64,000 nt of DNA from Macrostomum hystrix (lineage: Eukaryota > Platyhelminthes > Macrostomidae): contig CATNEN010000007.1 in assembly GCA_950097015.1 (NCBI GenBank), forward strand, positions 2,294,001 through 2,358,000, written 5' to 3'. The first letter of the stretch is position 1, and each line of letters opens with the position of its first letter. The notes below the pieces were generated by a model. The model searched no databases and was not told where the DNA came from. It was given only the letters and a program-made list of their open reading frames with translations. A program made the translations under genes and the position numbers. Positions 36,757 through 46,154 of the stretch are shown here, one piece after another.

Positions 36757-37085
36757 TGTCAGGAGGCCCGCTTGCTAGTGTCAGGAGGCCCGCTTGCTAG
36801 TGTCAGGAGGCCCGCGTGCTAGTGTCAGGAGGCCCGCGTGCTAGTGTCAGGTGGCCCGCTTGCTAGTGTCAGGAGGCCCGCGTGCTAGTGTCAGGAGGGT
36901 CGCGTGCTAGTGTCAGGAGGCCCGCGTGCTAGTGTCAGGAGGCCCGCGTGCTAGTGTCAGGAGGCCCGCGTGCTAGTGTCAGGAGGCCCGCGTGCTAGTA
37001 ACAGGAGGCCCGCGTGCTAGTGTCAGGAGGCCCGCGTGCTAGTGTCAGGAGGCCCGCGTGCTAGTGTCAGGAGGCCCGCGTACTG
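36757..37085. repeat. 22-bp minisatellite
   Basis: About 15 units starting AGTGTCAGGAGGCCCGC, with T/G variants (GCTTGCT against GCGTGCT). Confidence 0.95.
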
Positions 37086-38043
37086 GACCAGCAAATGGCT
37101 ACCTTCGCAATAGCTGCGGCTGTACATCTGGCCCAACTTATAGCTCGTTAATAAGTAAACGTTATAGCTCGTTACTTATATTCTATCTCCACTATCTCAA
37201 GTCTACTTATAGTAGTATTTTGGTAGCCTTGTTTTTCATTTTCAGTTGTTTCCTGAAGCTGGAAAGCTCTGTACTAAAGTACTTGATTAGGCTGAAAGCA
37301 ACCAGCAATAAAAGTTGGCCATTTTTACGAGTATTTCAGGGGTTGTCCTTCGAGACCGAGTGTAACAAAAATCCATGGAAAAATTATAGAAAGCAATTTT
37401 ACTCGACTACCGGGCGGAGGCAGGGCAGCCATATAAGCGGCTCAGGGAGGGGGTGGGTGCAGAGGGGCGAAGGCAGGGGGGAGGACGCAGCGCACGCACA
37501 AAAGGGGGCAGAAAGGACGAGACGCGGGGGTGGCCAGCCGGTCATTAACCCCGTAAGCGTGACACAAAGTACACGCATACGGACCAGAAAATCACATGTA
37601 CTCTGAGCGAAACGCTGAGCCACCTATAATAACGAAACCCAGGCTGTTTTGCGTCATCCGTCATTGTATTGGATACCTTACATGTTTAAACCGAAACAGC
37701 TATGTCCATTTTTCACTTGCATTTTCGGAAACAGAAGCCCGAAATATTAATCTGCTTAAGCAGAAGACCAGTCAGCACTCAAACGGTAGATCAGGCTGTG
37801 CTCGAATTATAGATAAATTGTGCTCAAATGGAAGATAAACTTGTCTTTCAGTAGTATGAGTACTGGAATTTTAATGCTTAAAAAAGTCAAGAATTATGCC
37901 GCATGTGACGGAGATTTGCTTTGAGTAAATATTTCTGTGAATCGGAATGCACGAAGTTCTTGATTTAGCTTCCTCTCGTATATTTTTCTCACTTTTATTT
38001 AGGACTGCCTAAGTTCGTTGAGACCAGTTTGGGGGCAGGCAGG

Positions 38044-41000
38044 TTAAACTCCGAGCAGAAAGCGAATCGCGTTGCTATAGAAACCCATGGCAACGCCAGT
38101 GGCGTGGGCTGAGCAACCACCTGCGAGTGAGACGGTTTGAAACTGAATTCAGAATAACAACTTATTAAACTTTCAGTTAACTGCATGTTTAGCTTACCCA
38201 TTGTGCAATCCCTCCACTCTCATCTCTCCCGTGTCTTATCTCTCCCGTGTCTCATCTCGCCCGTGTCTTATCTCTCCCGTGTCTCATCTCGCCCGTGTCT
38301 CATCTCTCCCGTGTCTCATCTTCCCCGTGTCTCATCTCGCCCGTGTCTCATCTCTCCCGTGTCTTATCTCTCCCGTGTCTCATCTCGCCCGTGTCTTATC
38401 TCTCCCGTGTCTCATCTCTTCCGTGTCTCATCTTCCCCGTGTCTCATCTCTCCCGTGTCTCATTTCCCCCGTGTCTCATCTCTCCCGTGTCTCATCTCCC
38501 CCGTGTCTCATCTCCTCCGTGTCTCATCTCCCCCGTGTCTCATCTCTCCCGTGTCTCATCTCCCCCGTGTCTCATCTTCCCCGTGTCCCATCTCCCCCGT
38601 GTCTCATCTTCCCCGTGTCTCATCTTCCCCGCGTCTTATCTCTCCCGTGTCCCATCTCTCCCGTGTCTCATCTCCCCCGTGTCTCATCTTCCCCGTGTCT
38701 TTTCTCTCCCGTGTCTCATCTCCCCGTGTCTCATCTCCCCGTGTCTCATCTTCCCCGTGTCTCATCTCGCCCGTGTCTCATCTTCACCGTATCTCATCAC
38801 TCACGCGCATTCTCATGATGAATTCGCTGCTTCACTCACCAAGCATGTCGGCATCGCGAAGAATTTTTCGACCTGAAGTCATTGCTTCGCCGTTGTGAAA
38901 GATCTTGAAGCAGCCCAGCAGAGGGTCCTGCCAGGAGGTCACATTGTTCACCGACTCGATGCGGTAGAAATCCTTGGCGCCAAGAAGTCCGCACAGAAGG
39001 CCTGGGGTCGAGTTGCGAAACGGGCTGGCGATGGTCAGTGAAGTAAGCGAAATCCCACACTCCAGCTCCCCCAGTCCCACACTCCAGCTCCCCCAGTCCC
39101 ACACTGCAGCTCCCCCAGTCCCACACTCCAGCTCCCACAGTCCCACACTCCAGCTCCCACAGTCCCACACTCCAGCTCCCACAGTCCCACACTCCAGCTC
39201 CCACAGTCCCACACTCCAGCTCCCCCAGTCCCACACTCCAGCTCCCACAGTCCCACACTCCAGCTCCCCCAGTCCCACACTCCAGCTCCCCCAGTCTCAC
39301 CCTGTTCCATGTAGAGATCCCGCAGTCCAGCCAGAGGGCTGTCGGCTGACTTGGCAACGTTCTTCGTCCAGTTGAAGGCCTCAATCAGCTTGAACTCGTT
39401 GAAAGCCTTCCGGCAGATCAGCTTGAGTTCAGTTGATATGGCCGTGGACCACTTCTTTTCTGCTGTCGGCTTTTTTCGCCTGGGCCCGCAAGCGCTCTGA
39501 TGGGTGGCATTTGAATGTAGGAATCGCAATATAACTTGATTAGTATATTAAACAAATAACAATTCTTAATTGCACTTGGTTTATAGAAAGAGATACGTTC
39601 TCTGCATCTCCGCACTCCCTGCTTGTCCCCGTCCCACATCCTGCTCCCACACCCTGCTCCCATACCCTGCTCCAACACCCTGCTCCAACACCCTGCTCCC
39701 ACACCCTGCTCCCATACCCTGCTCCCACACCCTGCTCCCACAATCTGTTCACACACCTTGCTCCCACACCCTGCTCCCACACCCTGCTCCCACACCCTGC
39801 TCCCACACCCTGCTCCCACACCCTGCTCACACACCCTGCTCCCATACACTGCTCCCACACCCTGCTCCCACACCCTGCTCCCACAATCTGTTCACACACC
39901 TTGCTCCCACACCCTGCTCCCAAACCCTGCTCCCAAACCCTGCTCCCACATCCTGCTCCCAAACCCTGCTCCCAAACCCTGCTCCAACACCCTGCTCCAA
40001 CACCCTGCTCCCACACCCTGCTCCCACAATCTGTTCACACACCTTGCTCCCACACCCTGCTCCCACACCCTGCTCCCACAATCTGTTCACACACCCTGCT
40101 CCGACACCCTGCTCCCACACCCTGCTCCCACAATCTGTTCACACACCTTGCTCCCACACCCTGCTCCCACACCCTGCTCCCACACCCTGCTCCCACACCC
40201 TGCTCCCACACCCTGCTCACACACCCTGCTCCCATACACTGCTCCCACACCCTGCTCCCACACCCTGCTCCCACAATCTGTTCACACACCTTGCTCCCAC
40301 ACCCTGCTCCCAAACCCTGCTCCCACATCCTGCTCCCACACCCTGCTCCCACAATCTGTTCACACACCCTGCTCCCACACCCTGCTCCCAAACCCTGCTC
40401 CCAAACCCTGCTCCCACACCCTGCTCCCACACCCTGCTCCCACACCCTGCTCCCACACCTTGCTCCCACACCCTGCTCCCACACCCTGCTCCCACACCCT
40501 GCTCCCACAATCTGTTCACACACCTTGCTCCCACACCCCGCTCCCGCATCTGCATCTCAGTAATATGTTGAACGAATTCTACCAAAGCAAACTTTGGTAT
40601 CAGAGCCGGTAGTTATTCGAGTATGGCGCTTCTGGGAAAGTTTATATTTTACGAACAGCTATTTGCTTCTATTTTTAGAATTGGACAATAATTTGGCAGC
40701 AGTCGTCGTGTCAAATTTTTGTGAAGTTAAACGTTTCACATCTGTTTGTTCTCTACCAGTCCTCGGCTCAAAACTATTTAAAAGGCTTCCGACTAACCAT
40801 GTTGAAGATGTACTTTTTCCTTAAGTAAAATAAGTCTCTTCCGTGTAGCTCAACTTGTCGAGTCGGGGCTGTTCAGCGAACTTAAACAAACTCCAATGAG
40901 CCAAATGACAAAAAACTCAGCGAACCAATGCTTTGCTGGACTTTTTCAAACTCTTTCAGCTGTCAAACTAGGAGAAAGCTTTGTGATTGATAGGAAAACT

Positions 41001-41954
41001 AGGCCTAATTTTCAAGGAGAACCGACTGGATTGCTAGTCTATACGCATCAGTATTATAACTACCGAGTATATACCTTTAGAGGTCTAGCAAATCAGTTAA
41101 TTACCGCCTCCCCAGTCAATGGACCGAACAGCTGTACACAGGCTTTGGAAACTCCGAGCGATAGCTACGGCTGTGCCACTAGATCCTCAGAGTCACTGAA
41201 ATGTGCTCACCTGCTCTAGGATCATCTTGTACAGCAGCTGGTGGGTCAGGTAATATCCGGAAGCGTCGCTCAGGGCTCGGTTGAAATACTGGCACTCGGT
41301 ACCGGAGGAACACCTGCCGTGTGGGGATAATTGGTCGGGGTGTTCGTGAACTCAATTGAAGTAGAAGAAGCGGACTCACCTGCCGTGGTTTGCCAGAGCC
41401 TCGGCCAAGCACGCGTCGCCCTGGGGTTCGTCGTACTCAACCAAGCGTTGCGCAATCTGCTCAACAGCTGCCTCATCAGCTGGCCAGCGTTTTCCAGATC
41501 CTGCTGTCTCCAGGGCAACAAAAATCTGGAATCTGGGAGACTCGGTCAGGCCCTGAAATGCTCTCGCCAGCGGCTGGCAGATGCTGCTGAATGTCAGTCC
41601 ATCGTAGCCCGGCCTGCCTGCCAAATTCCTGGCGAACCGTGACACCAGCAGGTCCTGCCGTACCAGCACGGACTCCAGGCGGTGGCCGGCGGAGCGGCCG
41701 CACTGGGCCGCTGCGGCAGTCGAGACTGGCTCAGGAGACAGCAGGTCGCGGGAAAGCCGCATGCCGAAGTAGCCGTCCGCGTTCACACGGTCAGGATCTG
41801 ACGCGTAGAAGTCGACAAGGTCGGACAGTCGGACAAGGAGTTCGTTCAGACGGATGCAGTGGCTGGAATGAATGTCTGCTGCGGTGGCTGCTGACTTAGG
41901 CAGAGAGGACTCAGCGGCCAGCAGCAGCAGCAGCAGCAGCAGCCTGACACGCAT
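38044..41954 (-). CDS. C16orf89: Secreted C16orf89 / UPF0764 (DUF4735) homolog
   Basis: Secreted protein family of unknown biochemical role; in vertebrates associated with thyroid. Exons 41954-41380, 41313-41211, 39496-39301, 39001-38840 and 38120-38044 give 1113 bp, 370 aa, in frame, near the length I recall for vertebrate members. Signal peptide MRVRLLLLLLLLAAE. Family-like features: FYASDPDRVNADGYFGMRL near the N-terminus, SGYYLTHQLLYKMILEQ, DLYMEQGLLCGLLGAKDFYR, SWQDPLLGCF, and the C-terminal GGCSAHATGVAMG, comparable to the Cys-Ser-His motif of the family. Many cysteines suit an extracellular fold. Introns 2 to 4 hold three different arrays, and the array in intron 3 abuts its donor. The family call rests on remembered motifs, not on an alignment. 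Confidence 0.8.
38218..38800. repeat. 16-bp minisatellite in C16orf89-like intron 4
   Basis: About 36 units of CTCCCGTGTCTCATCT with variants (TCGCCC, TTCCCC). It fills almost the whole intron. A 16-bp unit cycles through all frames, giving long spurious open frames. Confidence 0.95.
39053..39298. repeat. 22-bp minisatellite abutting a splice donor
   Basis: About 11 units starting CCAGTCCCACACTCCAGC in C16orf89-like intron 3. The array reaches the donor at 39300-39299; the first intron bases read as a variant of the unit. Confidence 0.95.
39635..40550. repeat. 14-bp minisatellite
   Basis: About 65 units of CTGCTCCCACACCC, interspersed with AATCTGTTCACACAC variants at intervals, indicating higher-order duplications. 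Lies in intron 2 of the C16orf89-like gene. Confidence 0.95.
41095..41180 (+). mobile_element. SINE-like family 2 fragment
   Basis: CCCCAGTCAATGGACCGAAC, AGCTGTACACAGGC and TTTGGAAACTCCG match the order of motifs in the element at 33600-33860. Confidence 0.4.
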
Positions 41955-42254
41955 TTGCTGCAACAGGTGGGATGAGTTGCTGTGGCTTATTTTTGTGTGA
42001 GTCTGCCGCAATATTTGTAAGAAATCAAAGCAGCCGGAGCGGCTGCATCCCTCCAAATCTAAATAGTCTATACTCCTAAAGTTCACACCTTCAATCGTTC
42101 ATTACCGTCTGTATTACTGTGTAACCATACCCAAAGGCACCTTAACCCATAGACATTCACTTGCTGTACTAAAACTAGCACAGCTATTAAGTCGCGGCCA
42201 ATACAAGCAGAGTTCACCTTCAGTTGATCTCAACCTTTACCTTCTATACGCACT

Positions 42255-42412
42255 CCAATGTTCAACGAATTCAATAATCATTTTATTAGTTCACACTCCT
42301 ACGTTCACCGAATTCTATAATCATTTTAATAGTACACAATCCTACGGTCACCGAATTCTATAATCATTTTAATAGTACACAATCCTACGGTCACCGAATT
42401 CTATAATCATTC
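42255..42412. repeat. 43-bp short tandem array
   Basis: Three to four units containing CACCGAATTCTATAATCATT; the first is more diverged. Confidence 0.85.
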
Positions 42413-42494
42413 AGGGATGGTGAACGCTTTCTCAGGGAGAATTTTATATTCTGATGCGTGGTGATGATAATTAATCATATCTGCAGGTCTGTGG

Positions 42495-42690
42495 GCCATG
42501 GCCTTTGATGACACTAGACCCGCAGCCAGCGAGGAGGCAATTCTTACCATTTCGCTGACTCCTGAGCACGCACGCACACAGATACCGTACACAGGTACAC
42601 GCTCACACAGGTGTGTACATCTGCCCTGACTTTCTCATCGTCAGGCAGTGTACACTCTCACTGTGCCTTGTAAGGCCATGACAAGCCCCT
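42495..42690 (-). mobile_element. SINE family 1, 3' fragment
   Basis: Reverse complement matches the 3' body of the 3901 copy (AGGAGTCAGCGAAATGG, TTGCCTCCTCGCTGGCTGCG). No tRNA-like head is present, so the copy is truncated at its 5' end. Confidence 0.6.
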
Positions 42691-42958
42691 GGCCTTACCT
42701 TCGCGGCTGCGCCCCAAATGAATGTGCAGATGAATGTGCATGAATGTGCAGATGAATGTGCATGAATGTGCAGATTGACTCAACCTCCGAATTCGAACCA
42801 ATGTGACAATAATTGCTCTTGAAAAGTCCACCGCTGCAGCCTCTGCCATACCGTAATCACAAAGCAAAGACTGCTCAAAGACTGCTCAAAGGCTAGACGA
42901 CGCCGCCAATTGCTTAAAAATGTTCTCTAAAAAATGCAGGTTAAAAATTGCTCACCTG

Positions 42959-43092
42959 CTCAATTGGTACTCGGCGCAGCAGATTAGAACTGCAGAAAGT
43001 CTGACGCAGGCAGGTGTGGGACAAAAAATAATTTTCAATCCACGCGAAGTCCCACCGGTGCGCGAGCGGCTCCAGCGGTTTGTAGAAGCGTG
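42959..43092 (-). CDS. Candidate internal exon, gene unidentified
   Basis: On the minus strand an open segment (RFYKPLEPLAHRWDFAW..., ending NLLRRVPIEQ) lies between an acceptor-like aattgag and a donor CAG/gtgagc. Just upstream, 43120-43395 is also open for 91 codons on the same strand (LLADAYRCELAKQIQLVMQM). The donor and the EQ ending resemble exon 2 of the C16orf89-like gene, but the sequence is otherwise different. It could belong to an undetected gene or be chance. Confidence 0.22.
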
Positions 43093-43447
43093 CTCAATTT
43101 ATTCACTCAGTCCGTATGCTCACAAGCCAATCCCAAAATCATGGCATATCCACTGGACAACATCCGCCTCGTCTCCCTTCTCACCCTCAGGCTCCGCCCC
43201 CGTTGCTCTCAGAACGGCTGGGATCCGCTGAGCACGACTCAAAATTGCCGCGAAACAAAAGCATCGCGTGCTCCCTGGCCCGCACTGCTCCCTGTTATTT
43301 AACATCTGCATCACTAATTGAATTTGCTTTGCCAACTCACAGCGATAAGCATCAGCCAGTAAGCTGAGCACGAGCGCTGGATGTCTATGGCACAACTCAC
43401 TTCAGGATGCTGGGTTAACAAAGAGCTTCTACTTACAGTAGCAACTG

Positions 43448-44282
43448 AAGTGTGGGAACTGGAGTGTGGGAATTGGAGTGTGGGAACTGGAGTGTGGGAA
43501 CTGGAGTGTGGGAACTGGAGTGTGGGAACTGGAGTGTGGGAACTGGAGTGTGGGAACTGGAGTGTGGGAACTGGAGTGTGGGAACTGGAGTGTGGGAACT
43601 GGAGTGTGGGAACTGGAGTGTGGGAACTGGAGTGTGGGAACTGGAGTGTGGGAACTGGAGTGTGGGAACTGGAGTGTGGGAACTGGAGTGTGGGAACTGG
43701 AGTGTGGGAACTGGAGTGTGGGAACTGGAGTGTGGGAACTGGAGTGTGAGAACTGGAGTGTGGGAACTGGAGTGTGGGAACTGGAGTGTGGGAACTGGAG
43801 TGTGGGAACTGGAGTGTGGGAACTGGAGTGTGGGAACTGGAGTGTGGGAACTGGAGTGTGGGAATTGGAGTGTGGGAACTGGAGTGTGGGAACTGGAGTG
43901 TGGGAACTGGAGTGTGGGAACTGGAGTGTGGGAACTGGAGTGTGAGAACTGGAGTGTGGGAACTGGAGTGTGGGAACTGGAGTGTGGGAACGGGAGTGTG
44001 GGAACTGGAGTGTGGGAACGGGAGTGTGGGAACTGGAGTGTGGGAAATGGAGTGTGGGAACTGGAGTGTGAGAACTGGAGTGTGGGAAATGGAGTGTGGG
44101 AACTGGAGTGTGGGAACTGGAGTGTGGGAACTGGAGTGTGGGAACTGGAGTGTAGGAACTGGAGTGTGGGAACTGGAGTGTGGGAACGGGAGTGTGGGAA
44201 CTAGAGTGTGGGAACTGGAGTGTGGGAAATGGAGTGTGGGAACTGGAGTGTGGAAACTGGAGTGTGGGAACTGGAGTGTGAA
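43448..44282. repeat. 14-bp minisatellite
   Basis: About 59 units of TGTGGGAACTGGAG with few variants (GGGAACGGGAG, GAGAACTGG). A 338-codon minus-strand frame and 250-codon plus-strand frame arise from the repeat alone. Confidence 0.95.
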
Positions 44283-44825
44283 AATGTTGTGTTTTTTTCC
44301 TAAGTACACTAAATGTCTGTCACCAATCAATGCTCACTACTGAACGCTTAGAGACCTAGTAGAGTAGTAAGCATTTAATTTTATTTTCTTAACTAAGATG
44401 CAAAATTTCGTCAATTAGTTGGCAACTTTTTCCATTGAAGGCTATTAGCGAAAGTCATGTAAAATTTGATTTACCGCTGCTAAGAGAGGTGAGATTCTGA
44501 TGAGATTCAAATGGGAAATTTTTCTATTTTCTCCTAAAAAGCAAGGGACATCAAATGGGCAGGTGTGGAAGTTGGCCCAGGCATGCCAATAAATTTCAGC
44601 TCACACTGCTGGCAACTGGTTAGCAATTAGAAATTCAAAGCATCTTTTTAACTTCGTCCTTATATTAACATTTTTGAGTTTTATAAATTTACCACATTGA
44701 AAAAATCTACTCGTAGTATTATTAAATTCAGTGCAAAGAGCTTTAAATAAAAACATTATGACCTGTGTCTTAATCCACATCCCTCATATCCGGATAATCA
44801 ATCTATCATACGTTATATACCTTAC

Positions 44826-46011
44826 TCAACTATTCCACACTCTACCTATCCCATTCCACACTTTACTTATCCCATTCCACACTCTACTTATCCCCTTCCG
44901 CACTCTACTGATCCCACTACACACTCTACTTATCCCATTCCGCACTCTACTGATCCCATTCCACACTCTACTGATCCCACTACACACTCTACTTATCCCA
45001 TTCCACACTCTACTGATCCCTCTACACACTCTACTTATCCCATTCCGCACTCTACTGATCCCACTACACACTCTACTTATCCCATTCCGCACTCTACTGA
45101 TCCCATTCCACACTCTACTGATCCCACTACACACTCTACTTATCCCATTCCACACTCTACTGATCCCACTACACACTCTACTTATCCCATTCCGCACTCT
45201 ACTTATCCAATGCCACACTACTTATCCCATATCACACTCTACTTATCCCATGCCACACTCTACACATTTCACCCTCACCCTACTTCTCCCGATCCTCACC
45301 CTACTTCTCCCGATCCTCGCCCTACTTCTCCCGATCCTCGCCCTACTTCTCCCGATCCTCACCCTACTTCTCCCGATCCTCACCCTACTTCTCCCGATCC
45401 TCGCCCTACTTCTCCCGATCCCCGCCCTACTTCTCCCGATCCTCACCCTACTTCTCCCGATCCTCGCCCTACTTCTCCCGATCCTCGCCCTACTTCTCCC
45501 GATCCTCGCCCTACTTCTCCCGATCCTCGCCCTACTTCTCCCGATCCTCGCCCTACTTCTCCCGATCCTCGCCCTACTTCTCCCAATCCTCGCCCTACTT
45601 CTCCCGATCCTCGCCCTACTTCTCCCGATCCTCGCCCTACTTCTCCCGATCCTCGCCTTACTTCTCCCGATCCTCACCCTACTTCTCCCGATCCTCACCC
45701 TACTTCTCCCGATCCTCACCCTACTTCTCCCGATCCTCACCCTACTTCTCCCGATCCTCACCCTACTTCTTCCGATCCTCGCCCTACTTCTCCCGATCCT
45801 CGCCCTACTTCTCCCGATCCTCACCCTACTTCTCCCGATCCTCGCCCTACTTCTCCCGATCCTCGCCCTACTTCTCCCGATCCTCACCCTACTTCTCCCG
45901 ATCCTCACCCTACTTCTCCCGATCCTCGCCCTACTTCTCCCGATCCTCGCCCTACTTCTCCCGATCCTCGCCCTACTTCTCCCGATCCTCGCCCTACTTC
46001 TCCCGATCCTT
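44826..46011. repeat. Two adjoining 21-bp minisatellites
   Basis: 44826-45262 has about 20 units of CTACTGATCCCATTCCACAC(T); 45268-46011 has about 35 units of CTACTTCTCCCGATCCTCGC(C). Same unit length and shared positions (CTACTT..CCC..TCC) suggest one gave rise to the other. Unit length is a multiple of 3, so frames stay open for up to 436 codons without coding meaning. Confidence 0.95.
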
Positions 46012-46154
46012 TATTTAGTAAATTTTGTGCTTCAATTCTAAATTCATGATTTCACACTTTTCATAGAAAATTATCATTAATTCTATGATAATCTTATCCA
46101 ATTATCAGCAAGCAGTCTTCAAAGCAAATTCAATTTCAAATCTTGACTAATAAA

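Larger units (their letters stand above)
35350..38043. other. Intergenic region between GST and C16orf89-like genes
   Basis: Contains two arrays (36055-36160 and 36757-37085), a possible plus-strand first exon (36268-36344), a SINE fragment (37104-37140) and a G-rich block at 37420-37560 with CATATAAG at 37430. A minus-strand segment near 35950-36030 ends in a donor-like TTTG/gtaggt and could be an exon, but I could not connect it to anything. Confidence 0.4.
41955..46154. other. Intergenic region with several arrays
   Basis: Between the C16orf89-like start and the receptor stop codon. It holds arrays at 42255-42412, 43448-44282, 44826-45262 and 45268-46011, a SINE 3' fragment at 42495-42690 and a candidate minus-strand exon at 42959-43092. 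The stretch 44283-44820 is AT-rich with nothing recognisable. Confidence 0.4.

Noticed and set aside
39570..40612. Several frames over 300 codons, both strands
   Set aside because: By-products of the 14-bp array inside an intron of the C16orf89-like gene.
43314..44330. 338-codon minus-strand open frame ([12 protein letters not shown] repeats)
   Set aside because: Entirely due to the 14-bp array; opposite-strand frames of similar length exist, and there is no non-repeat domain.
44731..46041. 436-codon plus-strand open frame (LLPILALL repeats)
   Set aside because: 21-bp units keep every frame periodic; it looks like a membrane protein only because the unit encodes Leu/Ile.
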